Assembly: GCA_016710765.1 (NCBI GenBank)
Contig: JADJUJ010000007.1
Coordinates: 62,001 to 126,000 of the forward strand
Length of the DNA stretch: 64,000 nt
Source: Lewinellaceae bacterium
GTDB taxonomy: Bacteria > Bacteroidota > Bacteroidia > Chitinophagales > Saprospiraceae
Direction: 5' to 3'
Shown here: positions 46,701-61,700 of the stretch, one piece after another
Position numbering within the stretch: position 1 is the first letter of the stretch
How the letters are laid out: each line of letters opens with the position of its first letter
The notes under the pieces: model-generated
Seen by the model: the letters and a program-made list of their open reading frames with translations, nothing else
What the model was told of the DNA's origin: nothing
Databases searched by the model: none
Program-made: the position numbers and the translations under genes

Positions 46701-49700
46701 CAACAACTGCACCGCTACAAGCACCGCTACCATTACCGAACCACCAGCCTTGGCGCTGAGTGCCACGGTAGTAAATGTATTGTGCAACGGCGCCTCTACG
46801 GGTTCGATCGACCTGACGGTTACGGGCGGCACCAGCCCTTACACCTACAACTGGGGTGTTGGTCAGCCTACCACGCAGGACCGCACAGGCCTTTCAGCGG
46901 GCACCTACACCGTAACGGTAACGGATGCCAACAACTGCACCGAAGGATTGAGCAAAACGATAACCCAACCACCGGCATTGGCACTCGATCTCGGCCCCGA
47001 TGAGGCGGTTTGTGGGTATGAAAATTATACCGTTGCCCCAACGGTTTCAGGTGGCGTAAGTCCTTACACCTATTCCTGGAATACAGGCGCCTCCAGTAGT
47101 ACCATTACTATTGCCATGCAAAATAGTGCAGTAACGATTTCTTTGACTGTGACCGATGCCAATGGATGTGCCAAAACAGACACCAAAGTAATTACTCCTA
47201 ATTATAACTTTACCAACGGCGGTACCATTGGTAATGCGCAGAGCAACTGCGGTGCGTTTGATCCCGCGCCGATTACCAGCGTTACGCTACCTTCTGGCGG
47301 CACTGGCGCTGGTGCGACAGAGTACCTGTGGCTTTACACCACTACAACTTGTGGTACACCGCCCACAATTGACAATATGTATGGCTGGCAGATGGCCCCA
47401 GGCACGAACAACGGACCCACTTATGATCCAGGCGTGCTGACACAAACGACTTGTTTCCTGCGCTGCTCCCGCCGTGCAGGATGCACCCAATATTTGGGCG
47501 AATCCAACATCATCCAGATGACCATCAATGGTGCTACGGCCTTTACGACGAGCACCACTCCGGTGTCCTGTAACAACGGCACGGATGGCAAAATCACGGT
47601 GGATGTTACAACAGGAACCGTCCCCAACTACAGTTACAACTGGACAAAAACCGGTGGTGGCAGTGGTTCCGCCAGCGGCATCACCACAGAACCATTTGAT
47701 ATCACTGGCCTGGCAGCTGGTAGTTACCAAATCACGGTAACCAATGGCAATGGCTGTACAGGTACCGGGACGGCTACGGTTAGCGAACCACCCTTGTTGG
47801 TATTGAGCACCACGGTGACCAACTCCACCTGCGGCAATGCCAACGGATCAATTGATCTGACGGTAACGGGCGGCACGGCTCCATATACCTACAACTGGGG
47901 CGTTGGCCAGCCCACAACACAGGATCGCACAGGCTTGAGTGCCGGCACCTACACGGTAACGGTAACGGATGCCAATGGCTGTACCAAAGTAACAAGCGCC
48001 ACAGTAAACAACATCGGAGGTCCAAGTTTGAGTGCCACGGTAGTAAATGTGCTGTGCAACGGCGCCTCCACCGGTTCTATCGATCTGACGGTGACAGGCG
48101 GCACCAGCCCCTATACTTACAACTGGGGTGTTGGCCAGCCGACGACGCAGGACCGCACTAGCCTCACTGCCGGCACCTACACCGTAACGGTAACCGATGC
48201 CAACAACTGCACCGCAGTATTGAGCAAAACGATAACCCAACCACCGGCATTGACAGTAGACCTGGGCCCCGATGAGTCGGTCTGCAGTTATGAGAACTAC
48301 ACGGTTACGCCAACGGTATCGGGTGGAGTCGGCCCCTACACCTATGCATGGAGCACAGGCGCGACGAGCACAACGGTGACGATAGCCATGCAAAACAGCC
48401 CTGTAACGGTCTCCCTGACGGTGACGGATGCGAACGGCTGTACGAAGGCTGATACAAAAGTGTTGACGCCCGATTACAACTTTACCAACGGCGGTACCAT
48501 CAGTGGTGCGCAGAGCAACTGCGGTTCGTTTGATCCCGCGCCGATTACCAGCGTTACGCTACCTTCTGGCGGCACTGGCGCTGGTGCGACAGAGTACCTG
48601 TGGCTATACACCACTACAACTTGTGGTACACCGCCCACAATTGACAATATGTATGGCTGGCAGATGGCCCCAGGCACGAACAACGGACCCACTTATGATC
48701 CGGGCGTGCTGACACAAACGACTTGTTTCCTGCGCTGCTCCCGCCGTGCAGGATGTACCTATTACCTGGGCGAATCCAACATCATCCAGATGACCATCAA
48801 TGGTGCTACGGCCTTTACGACGAGCACCACTCCGGTGTCCTGCAACAACGGCACGGATGGCAAAATCACGGTGGATGTTACAACAGGCACCGTCCCCAAC
48901 TACAGTTACAACTGGACAAAAACCGGTGGTGGCAGTGGTTCCGGCAGCGGCATCACCACAGAACCATTTGATATCACGGGCCTTGCTGCCGGCAGCTACC
49001 AAATCACGGTGACCAATGGCAATGGATGTACCAGTACGGGTACTGCTACGGTTAGCGAACCGGCACAATTGGTACTGAGCACGACGGTAGTCAACGCTAC
49101 CTGCGGCAATGCCAACGGATCAATTGATCTGACGGTAACAGGCGGCACGGCTCCATATACCTACAACTGGGGCGTAGGCCAGCCCACAACACAGGACGGA
49201 ATAACCTTGCAGCGGGCACCTACACGGTAACGGTAACGGATGCCAATGGCTGTACCAAAGTGAAGAGCGCCACGGTGAACAACATCGGTGGCCCGAGCCT
49301 GAGCGCTACACTCGTGAATGTACTGTGCAACGGCGCTCCACCGGTTCAATCGACCTGACGGTAACAGGCGGCACCAGCCCCTACACCTACAACTGGGGTG
49401 TTGGCCAGCCTACCACGCAGGACCGCACAGGCCTTGCAGCGGGCACCTACACCGTAACGGTTACGGATGCCAACAACTGCACCGCAGTATTGAGCAAAAC
49501 GATAACCCAACCACCAGCGCTCAGTAGATCTGGGCCCGGATGAGTCGGTCTGCAGTTATGAAAACTACACCGTAAACGCTACAGTTTCCGGCGGAGTCGG
49601 TCCTTATACCTATGCATGGAGCACAGGCGCGACAAGCACATCGGTGACGATCGCCATGCAAAACAGCCCTGTAACGGTCTCCTGACGGTGACGGATGCGA

Positions 49701-52700
49701 ACGGCTGTACGAAGGCTGATACAAAAGTGTTGACGCCCGATTACAACTTTACCAATGGCGGTACCATCAGTGGTGCGCAGAGCAACTGCGGTGCGTTTGA
49801 TCCCGCGCCGATTACCAGCGTTACGCTACCTTCTGGCGGCACTGGCGCTGGTGCGACAGAGTACCTGTGGTTCTACACCACCACGACTTGCGGTACCCCT
49901 CCTACGATCAACAACCCATACGGTTGGCTGGCAGCCCCAGGCACAAACAATGGCCCAACCTACGACCCGGGTGTACTCACGCAAACAACTTGTTTCCTGC
50001 GCTGCTCCCGTCGTGCAGGATGTACCTATTACCTGGGCGAATCCAACATCATCCAGATGACCATCAATGGTGCTACGGCCTTTACGACGAGCACCACTCC
50101 GGTGTCCTGCAACAACGGCACGGATGGCAAAATCACGGTGGATGTTACAACAGGCACCGTCCCCAACTACAGTTACAACTGGACAAAAACCGGTGGTGGC
50201 AGCGGCTCCGGCAGCGGCATCACCACAGAACCATTTGATATCACTGGCCTGGCAGCTGGTAGTTACCAAATCACGGTAACCAATGGCAATGGATGTACCA
50301 GTACGGGCACTGCTACGGTTAGCGAACCACCCTTGTTGGTATTGAGCACCACGGTGACCAACTCCACCTGCGGCAATGCCAACGGCTCTATCAATTTGAC
50401 AGTTTCAGGTGGCGTAACGCCCTATACCTATAACTGGGGCGTTGGTCAGCCGACGACCCAGAATCGCACAGGCTTGAGTGCCGGAACCTACACGGTGACG
50501 GTAACGGATGCGAACGGTTGTACCAAAGTAACAAGCGCCACAGTAAACAACATCGGTGGCCCAAGTTTGAGTGCCACGGTAGTAAATGTGCTGTGCAACG
50601 GTGCCTCTACGGGTTCGATCGACCTGACGGTAACGGGCGGCACCAGCCCATACAGTTACAACTGGGGTGTTGGTCAGCCTACCACGCAGGACCGCACAGG
50701 CCTTGCAGCGGGCAGCTACACGGTAACGGTAACGGATGCCAACAACTGCACCGCAGTATTGAGGCAAACGATAACCCAACCACCGGCATTGACAGTAGAC
50801 CTGGGCCCCGATGAGTCGGTCTGCAGTTATGAGAACTACACGGTTACGCCAACGGTATCGGGTGGAGTCGGCCCCTACACCTATGCATGGAGCACAGGCG
50901 CGACGAGCACAACGGTGACGATCGCCATGCAAAACAGCCCTGTAACGGTCTCCCTGACGGTGACGGATGCGAACGGCTGTACGAAGGCTGATACAAAAGT
51001 GTTGACGCCCGATTACAACTTTACCAATGGCGGTACCATCAGTGGTGCGCAGAGCAACTGCGGTGCGTTTGATCCCGCGCCGATTACCAGCGTTACCCTT
51101 CCATCGGGAGGCTCTGGCTCCGGAGCGACAGAATACCTGTGGTTCTACACCACCACGACTTGCGGTACCCCTCCTACGATCAACAACCCATACGGTTGGC
51201 TGGCAGCCCCAGGCACAAACAATGGCCCAACCTACGACCCGGGTGTACTCACGCAAACAACTTGTTTCCTGCGCTGCTCCCGTCGTGCAGGATGTACCTA
51301 TTACCTGGGCGAATCCAACATCATCCAGATGACCATCAATGGTGCTACGGCCTTTACGACGAGCACCACTCCGGTGTCCTGCAACAACGGCACGGATGGC
51401 AAAATCACGGTGGATGTTACAACAGGCACCGTCCCCAACCAGTTACAACTGGACAAAACCGGTGGTGGCAGCGGCTCCGGCAGCGGCATCACCACAGAAC
51501 CATTTGATATCACGGGCCTTGCTGCCGGCAGCTACCAAATCACGGTGACCAATGGCAATGGATGTACCAGTACGGGTACTGCTACGGTTAGCGAACCGGC
51601 ACAATTGGTACTGAGCACGACGGTAGTCAACGCTACCTGCGGCAATGCCAATGGCTCTATCAATTTGGCAGTTTCAGGAGGCGTAACGCCCTATACCTAT
51701 AACTGGGGTGTTGGTCAGCCGACGACCCAGAATCGCACAGGCTTGAGTGCCGGCACCTACACGGTAACGGTTACGGATGCGAACGGTTGTACCAAAGTAA
51801 CAAGCGCCACAGTAAACAACATCGGTGGCCCAAGTTTGAGTGCCACGGTAGTAAATGTGCTGTGCAACGGTGCCTCTACGGGTTCGATCGACCTGACGGT
51901 AACGGGCGGCACCAGCCCATACAGTTACAACTGGGGTGTTGGCCAGCCTACCACGCAGGACCGCACAGGCCTTGCAGCGGGCAGCTACACGGTAACGGTA
52001 ACGGATGCCAACGGCTGTACAGCTTCTACAAGTGCTACGATTACGCAACCAGCAGACCTGGTATTGAGCACGACGGTAGTCAACGCTACCTGTGGCAATG
52101 CCAATGGCTCTATCAATTTGACAGTTTCAGGTGGCGTAACGCCCTATACCTATAACTGGGGCGTTGGTCAGCCGACGACCCAGAATCGCACAGGCTTGAG
52201 TGCCGGAACCTACACGGTAACCGTTACGGATGCTAATGGTTGTACGAAAGTAAAAAGCGCCACAGTAAACAACATCGGTGGCCCAAGTTTGAGTGCCACG
52301 GTAGTAAATGTGCTGTGCAACGGCGCCTCTACGGGTTCAATCGACCTGACGGTTACGGGCGGCACCAGCCCATACAGTTACAACTGGGGTGTTGGCCAAC
52401 CTACCACGCAGGACCGCACAGGCCTTGCAGCGGGCACCTACACGGTAACGGTAACGGATGCCAACAACTGCACCGCAGTATTGAGCAAAACGATAACCCA
52501 ACCAGCAGCATTGACAGTAGACCTGGGCCCCGATGAGTCGGTCTGCAGTTATGAGAATTACACCGTAAACGCTACAGTTTCCGGTGGAGTCGGTCCTTAC
52601 ACCTATGCCTGGAGCACAGGTGCTACGAGCACCTCGGTGACGATAGCGATGCAAAACAGCGTGGTAACCGTTTCCTTGACAGTAACGGATGCCAATGGCT

Positions 52701-55700
52701 GTACGAAGTCTGATACGAAAGTGCTGACGCCGAACTATAATTTTACCAATGGCGGTATTATTGCTCAGAACCAAAGTATTTGCCTGGGAGAGGCAGCTGC
52801 ACCGTTTACAAGCATATCTATGCCATCAGGTGGCGCCGGTGATGGTGCTACTGAGTTTATTTGGTTGAAAAGTATAAATAACCCAAGTTGCTTGCCCATT
52901 GGGTCTAATGGTGTATCCTGGACTATTATCCCAGGGGCCACTGCTTCTACCTACAGCGCAGGTGTGGTGACAGAGTCCACTTGCTTTATCCGCTGTGCGA
53001 GAAGGGCTGGTTGTGCCAGTTATATAGCGGAATCCAACATTCTGAAAATTACGGTTGATCCAGTAGTCGTCTTTACCGCTACGCCAGTATCACCTGCCTG
53101 CAATGGTGGAAATGGCAAGATTATCATTGATATTACGACAGGCAATGCGCCCAACTACAGTTACAACTGGACAAAAACCGGTGGTGGCAGTGGTTCTGCC
53201 AGTGGCATCACCACAGAACCATTTGATATCACGGGTCTTGCGGCAGGTACGTATCAGATCACCGTTACCAATGCCAATGGCTGTACAGGTACCGGGACGG
53301 CTACGGTTAGCGAACCAACTTTACTGGTGCTGTCTACCAGTGTTACCAATGTACTTTGCAATGGTGCAGCCACTGGAGCCATTAACCTTATGGTGTCTGG
53401 CGGAACGCCCAATTACACCTATTTGTGGTCCAATGGCTTTACGGGAGAAGATCCCAGCGGATTACCTGCCGGTTCCTATACCGTTACAGTGACGGATATG
53501 AATGGCTGTACAAAAGTAAAATCAGCTTACTATTACACAACCGCCTGCGCTTGTCCTGAGCACTACGCAAGTTAATGTTTTGTGTAAAGGAACCGCCACT
53601 GGGTCAATTAATTTAACGGTAACGGGTGGTACACCTGCTTATTCCTATGTGTGGTCCAATGGCGCGACTGTTGAAGATCCTTCTGGCCTGATAGCCGGTA
53701 CTTATACGGTAACCGTAACGGATGCCAACAACTGCGCGGCAACCACTTCTGTAACCATTACGGAACCATTTGTCCTGTTGTTGAGCACTACGCAGGTTAA
53801 TGTTCTTTGCTATGGCGGCAACAATGGCGCTATAGATTTATCTGTTTCAGGTGGCGTTTCACCTTACACCTACAACTGGGGCGTAGGTCAGCCGACAATG
53901 CAAGACCGTACGGGTCTTGTAGCCGGTACTTATTCCGTCACGGTTACCGATGCCAACGGCTGTACCAAAACGACGAGTGCTACGATCACTCAACCGACAG
54001 AACTGGCTTTGAACACAACTGTTGCCAACTCAACCTGTGGAAATGCCAACGGTTCCATTAACCTCTCCGTAGCTGGCGGTACCCCAGGGTATACTTTCCT
54101 CTGGTCCAACGGATCCACCACAGAAGATCAAAGTGGACTCCTTGCTGGTACCTACACCGTAGTTGTAACCGATAGCCATGGTTGTACCAAATCAACCAGC
54201 GCAACGGTGAACAATATCGGAGGCCCGGCGCTGAGTACAACAACAACACCGGTGAACTGCTACGGTGATTCCAATGGCGCTATTGACTTGGTGGTAACCG
54301 GCGGGACCACGCCTTATGCCTACTTGTGGTCAAATGGCTACAGTGGTCAGGACCCAAGCGGTCTGGTTGCCGGTACTTATACTGTAACAGTGACCGACGC
54401 AAATGCTTGTTCAGCCATAACATCTGCGACAGTACAACAGCCTTCGGATATTCTTTTGACAAAAACCGTTACGAATGTAGTTTGTTATGGTGGCCAAAAT
54501 GGCATGATAGACCTCACCGTGTCCGGTGGATCACCTGGGTATACCTATGTCTGGTCTAACGGTTACCTATCACAAGACCCAATTGGACTGGTTGCCGGTA
54601 CCTATACCGTAACGGTAACGGATTCGCATGGTTGTACCAAAACAACCACTGCTACCGTAACGCAGCCTACCGAAATTACTTTTGCCTTTACTGTCACCAA
54701 CCTGAGCTGCTACGGCGGAGTCACCGGTGCAATTGATCTGACAGTAATGGGTGGGGTAAGTCCTTATACCTACATTTGGTCAAATGGCGCTACGAATCAA
54801 GACATCAGTGGCCTGAGTGCAGGTCCATATACCGTCACGGTTACCGATGCAAATGCTTGTACCAAAGCAACCACCATCATACTGACACAACCACCAGCCG
54901 TTACACCAGTAATTTCCAGCATAACAAACGTAAATTGCTTCGGTGGCGCCAGTGGCGCAATTGATCTTAGTGTAACGGGAGGAACGGGTGCATACACCTA
55001 CCTGTGGTCGAATGGCTTCACCGGCCAGGATCCAAGTGGTCTGATTGCAGGCACATATACCGTAATCGTAACCGATGCCAATGGCTGCACGGGTACCCAA
55101 AGTGCCGTTGTTACGCAACCAACAGATATTATGTTGACAAAAGTGGTTACCAATGTCAACTGCTATGGCGGTTCGAACGGTTCCATCGACCTGAGTGTTG
55201 CTGGCGGAACGCCGGGTTATACCTACGCCTGGTCGAACGGCTTTACGGGTCAGGACCCAAGTGGTCTGGCAGCCGGTACTTACACAGTAACGGTGACCGA
55301 CAGCCATGGTTGCACCAAGGTTACTTCCGCTGTTGTAGGTCAACCAACAGACATCGTTTTAACAAAAGTGGTTACAGATGCGAACTGCTATGGCAGCGCT
55401 GATGGATCGATTAACCTGAGCGTTTCTGGCGGAACGCCAGGCTATACATATCTGTGGTCGAATGGCTTTGCCGGCCAGGACCCAAATGGGCTTGTTGCGG
55501 GCACTTATACTGTTACTGTGACCGATTCGCATGGTTGTACGAAGACCACCTGCTACCGTTGGTCAGCCGACGGATATTGTTTTGACAAAAGTGGTCACCA
55601 ATGCCAACTGCTACGGTAGTGCAGATGGCTCCATCAATTTGAGCGTTTCCGGTGGAACACCAGCGTACACCTACCTGTGGTCGAACGGCTTTACCGGCCA

Positions 55701-58700
55701 AGACCCAAGGGCTTGTTGCTGGTACTTACACCGTAACGGTAACCGACAGCCACGGATGTACAAAAATGACTTCAGCAACAGTAGGGCAACCTACAAACAT
55801 TGTACTGACATCCACCACGGTTAACTTACCGGGCATGCCAATGGTTCCATCAACCTGATGGTGAGTGGTGGTTCACCAAATTACACCTTCAACTGGTCCA
55901 ACGGTTTTATGGGTGAAGATCCAACAGGACTTTTGGCCGGCACCTATATGTAACGGTAACCGATAGCCACGGTTGTACCAAAACAACCAGTGCAACGGTG
56001 AACAATACCGGAGGCCCGGCGCTGAGTACAACAACGACTCCGGTGAACTGCTTTGGCGGTTCCAACGGCGCGATCGATCTGACCGTAACTTCTGGTACTG
56101 CTCCTTACACCTACATTTGGTCGAACGGCTTTACCGCTCAGGACCCAAGCGGACTTACTGCCGGAACGTATACCGTCACGGTAACGGATGCCAATTCCTG
56201 TACCGCAACTGCTTCGGCAACTGTAGCACAGCCTACGGACATCATTTTGACAAAAGTGGTTACAGATGCGAACTGCTATGGCAGCGCTGATGGATCGATT
56301 AACCTGAGCGTTTCTGGCGGAACGCCAGGCTATACATATCTGTGGTCGAATGGCTTTGCCGGCCAGGACCCAAATGGGCTTGTTGCGGGCACTTATACTG
56401 TTACTGTGACCGATTCGCATGGTTGTACGAAGACCACCTCGGCTACCGTTGGTCAGCCGACGGATATTGTTTTGACAAAAGTGGTCACCAATGCCAACTG
56501 CTACGGTAGTGCAGATGGCTCCATCAATTTGAGCGTTTCCGGTGGAACACCAGCGTACACCTACCTGTGGTCGAACGGCTTTACCGGCCAAGACCCAAGT
56601 GGGCTTGTTGCTGGTACTTACACCGTAACGGTAACCGACAGCCACGGATGTACAAAAATGACTTCAGCAACAGTAGGGCAACCTACAAACATTGTACTGA
56701 CATCCACCACGGTTAACTCTACCTGCGGCAATGCCAATGGTTCCATCAACCTGATGGTGAGTGGTGGTTCACCAAATTACACCTTCAACTGGTCCAACGG
56801 TTTTATGGGTGAAGATCCAACAGGACTTTTGGCCGGCACCTATACTGTAACGGTAACCGATAGCCACGGTTGTACCAAAACAACCAGTGCAACGGTGAAC
56901 AATACCGGAGGCCCGGCGCTGAGTACAACAACAACACCGGTGAACTGCTTTGGCGGTTCGAACGGCGCCATCGACCTGACGGTAACTTCGGGTACTGCTC
57001 CTTACACCTACAACTGGTCGAACGGCTTTGCCGCTCAGGATCCAAGCGGACTTATTGCCGGAACGTATACCGTCACGGTAACGGATGCCAATTCCTGTAC
57101 CGCAACTGCTTCGGCAACTGTAGCACAGCCTTCGGATATCGTTTTGACAAAAACAGTGACCGATGCCAACTGCTTTGGCAGTGCCAACGGTTCCATCGAT
57201 CTGACGGTAACTGGCGGATCACCTGCCTACGCTTATGCCTGGTCGAACGGCTTTACTGGTCAGGACCCAATTGGTCTGGCGGCTGGTACTTACACGGTAA
57301 CGGTAACCGATTCGCCACGGATGTACGAAAACAACCACAGCGACTGTTAATCAGCCTACGGATCTTGTTTTGACAAAAGTAGTAACCAATGCCAACTGCT
57401 TCGGCAGCGCCGATGGTTCGATCGACTTGACGGTAACAGGTGGTTCACCTGCTTACACTTACGCCTGGTCGAACGGCTTTACAGGCCAAGACCCAATCGG
57501 TCTTGTTGCTGGCACTTACACCGTAACGGTAACCGACAGCCATGGTTGTACCAAAACAACCACGGGTACTGTTGGTCAACCTACTAATATAGTTCTGAGC
57601 ACCACCACCGTCAACTCGACCTGCGGATATGCCAATGGTTCGATTAACCTGACGGTAACTGGCGGCTCACCTGGATATGCCTACCTGTGGTCGAACGGTT
57701 CCACGGTCGAAGACCCAACTGGTCTGCTGGCAGGCACCTACACGGTGACCGTAACAGATACCCACGGATGTACAAAAACAACCACGGCTACGGTTAGCAA
57801 CACAGCGGGCCCAGTATTGAGCACGACAACGACACCAGTGAACTGCTTTGGCGGTTCCAACGGCGCAATCGATCTGACCGTAACTTCTGGCACGGCTCCT
57901 TACACCTACAACTGGTCGAACGGCTTTACCGCTCAGGATCCAAGCGGACTTATTGCCGGAACGTATACCGTCACGGTAACGGATGCCAATTCCTGTACCG
58001 CAACCATTTCTGCAACGGTAGCACAGCCTACAGACATCATTTTGACAAAAGTGTTCACGGACGGTGCCAACTGGCAGTGCCAACGGGTTCAATCGATCTA
58101 ACGGTAACTGGCGGATCACCTGGTCCTACCTACTTGTGGTCCAACAACTACGTTGGTCAGGATCCGTTTAACCTGGCTGCTGGCACCTATACCGTAACGG
58201 TTACCGATTCGCACGGTTGTACAAAAACCACAACGGCTACAGTTACGCAACCTGTTGAAATTGCCTTTGCCTTTACGGTAACAAACCTGAGTTGTTTCGG
58301 CGGGACCAACGGCGCGATTGATCTGACGGTTATGGGTGGCGTTAGCCCCTACACCTACCTGTGGTCGAACGGTTCTGTAAATCAGGACATCAGTGGCCTG
58401 AGTGCTGGTCCCTATACCGTCACGGTTACCGACGCAAATGCATGTACCAAATCTACAACAATCATTCTGACACAACCTCCGGCTGTAACACCAGTAATTA
58501 CCAGCGTGACGAACGTAAATTGCTATGGTGGCGCTACCGGTGCGATTGACCTGAGTGTGTCAGGTGGAACAGGAGCCTATACTTACCTGTGGTCGAATGG
58601 TCAGACCGTACAGGATCCAACAGGATTAATTGCAGGAACTTATACGGTTACCGTGACAGACGCCAATGGCTGTACAAGTACCAACAGTGCTACAATTACT

Positions 58701-61700
58701 CAGCCGACCGACATCATTTTAACAAAAACAGTAACTGACGCCAATTGCTACGGCAGTGCTGATGGTTCGATTGACCTAAGTGTTTCCGACGGTACGCCAG
58801 GCTACAGCTACGTGTGGTCGAACGGCGCCACGACACAGGATATTTCCGGGCTTGTTTCCGGCACCTACACCGTGACCGTTACCGATAACCACGGTTGTAC
58901 AAATACGACCTCGGCCACGGTTGGTCAGCCTACCAATATTGTTTTGGCCAAAACAGTTACTGACGTAAATTGCTACGGCGGTGCAAATGGTTCTATTGAT
59001 CTTACCGTGACTGGAGGTACCCCAACATATGCATACCTGTGGTCGAATGGCTTTACAGGTCAGGATCCACTTGGGTTAAGCATAGGTACCTACACCGTAA
59101 CGGTAACCGACAACCACGGTTGTACCAAAACGACCTCCGCAACGGTTGCTCAGCCTACTGATTTAGTGTTGACCAAAACTGTTATCAATGCCAACTGCTT
59201 CGGTAGCGCCGATGGTTCGATAGATCTTTCGGTGAGTGGTGGCACACCAAACTACACCTATTTGTGGTCGAATGGCTTTACGGGTCAGGATCCAGGCGGT
59301 TTGCTAGCGGGCGCCTACACGGTGACGGTTACCGACAGCCACGGCTGTACAAAAACGACTTCCGCAACGGTTGGTCAGCCAACCAATATTGTATTAACGA
59401 CTACAAGTACCAACTCTACCTGCGGCTATGCCAACGGCTCCATCAACCTGATTGTCAGTGGAGGTTCACCGAATTATACCTACAACTGGTCCAACGGTTT
59501 CATGGGAGAAGACCCAACCGGACTTTTGGCAGGTACGTATACAGTGACAGTAACTGACAGCCATGGTTGTACCAAAACGACTTCGGCTACGGTGCAGAAC
59601 ACCAGCAGTCCTTCTCTGAGCGTTTCCACTACGCCAGTGACTTGCTTTGGTGGCAGCGATGGTACCATTGACCTTACAGTAACCAACGGAACCATGCCAT
59701 ATGCTTATTTGTGGTCGAATGGTGCGACAACGCAAGATATCAGTGGACTAAATGCCGGCACCTATACCGTGACGGTATCTGATAACAATACCTGTACTGC
59801 TGTAATCAGTGCAACAGTTGTGCAACCAACAGATTTGGTACTTACCAAGGTGGTAACGAATGTTTTATGTTATGGTGCACAAACTGGTGCTATAGATTTG
59901 ACAGTAACAGGAGGCTCTCCAGGTTACACTTACCTGTGGTCCAACAACTACATCGGCCAGGATCCGTTTAACCTGGCGGCTGGCACCTATACGGTAACAG
60001 TAACCGATTCGCATGGTTGTACCAAAGTAACAAGTGCAACTGTTACGCAACCGGTTGAAATTACGTTTGCCTTTACCGTTACCAACCTGTCTTGCTTTGG
60101 TGGCTCCAACGGCGCCATCGATCTGACAGTGATGGGTGGTGTTGGTCCATACACTTACGACTGGAGCAATGACGGTCCCGACAATCCGGATAATGATCCG
60201 GAAGATTTAACAGGCTTGATGGCAGGACCTTATACTGTGACCGTTACCGATGCGAATGGTTGTACTAAGGCTACCACTATTATCCTTACCCAGCCACCGG
60301 CGGTTAACCCTGTCGTTGTGAGCGTTATTAATCCGACTTGCTTTGGCGCAAATACGGGTTCAATTGACATTTCAGTAACAGGTGGAACTGGTGCTTACTC
60401 CTACGATTGGAGCAACGACGGCCCCGAAAATCCAGACAACGATCCACAAGATCTGTCAGGTGTAGGTGCGGGAACTTACACTGTCACTGTGACCGATGCC
60501 AATGGCTGTACAGCGACCACAAGCGCTACCATTACACAGCCTACGGAGATTGTATTGACTAAAACGGTTATCAACGCCAATTGCTATAGCAGTGCAGACG
60601 GATCTATAGACTTAGGTGTTTCCGGTGGTACGCCAGGCTATACCTACCTGTGGTCGAATGGCTTTACCGGCCAGGATCCAACAGGCCTGATCGCCGGTAC
60701 TTATACGGTAACGGTAACGGACGCCAATGCTTGTACGGCAACAACTTCCGCGACGGTAGGGCAACCCACAGATCTTGTTTTGACCAAAACAGTTGTCAAT
60801 GCCAATTGCTACGGCAGTGCAGATGGATCGATCGATCTGACGGTAACGGACGGATCACCAGGCTACACCTACCTGTGGTCGAACGGCGCCACCACACAAG
60901 ATGTTTCCGGCCTTGTAGCCGGTACGTATACCGTGACCGTAACGGATACCCATGGTTGTACGAAAACTACCACGGCTACTGTTGGTCAGCCAACGGATAT
61001 TGTTTTAACCAAAGTCGTAACCAACGCCAATTGTTACGGCAGTGCAGATGGTTCGATTGACCTGAGTGTTTCAGGTGGTACGCCAACGTACACTTACCTG
61101 TGGTCGAATGGCTTTACGGGTCAGGATCCAGGCGGTCTGGTAGCGGGCACCTACACGGTGACGGTTACCGACAGTCATGGCTGTACAAAAACGACTTCCG
61201 CCACGGTTGGTCAGCCAACCAATATTGTATTGACGACTACGAGCACCAACTCTACCTGCGGCTACGCCAACGGTTCCATCAACCTGATGGTCAGTGGTGG
61301 TTCTCCGAATTATACCTACAACTGGTCCAACGGATTCATGGGTGAAGATCCAACAGGACTGCTGGCCGGCACCTACACGGTGACGGTTACCGACAGCCAT
61401 GGTTGCACGAAAACAACCTCGGCTACCGTACTAAATACCAGTGGCCCATCCGTCAGCACAACGACAACGCCGGTAACCTGCTATGGTGGTGCTGATGGCG
61501 CCATCGATCTGACAGTGACCGGTGGTACCATGCCGCTGACTTACCTGTGGTCGAATGGCTTTACTGGTCAGGATCCAAGCGGCCTGATCGCCGGTACTTA
61601 TACGGTAACGGTAACGGACGCCAATGCTTGTACGGCAGTAACTTCCGCAACCATTGCCCAACCCACAGATCTTGTGTTGACCAAAACGGTCACCGAGGCC

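Noticed and set aside
53520..53600. Programmed frameshift signal in the adhesin
   Set aside because: No slippery heptamer with a following structure; the many different sites and sizes do not fit a programmed event.
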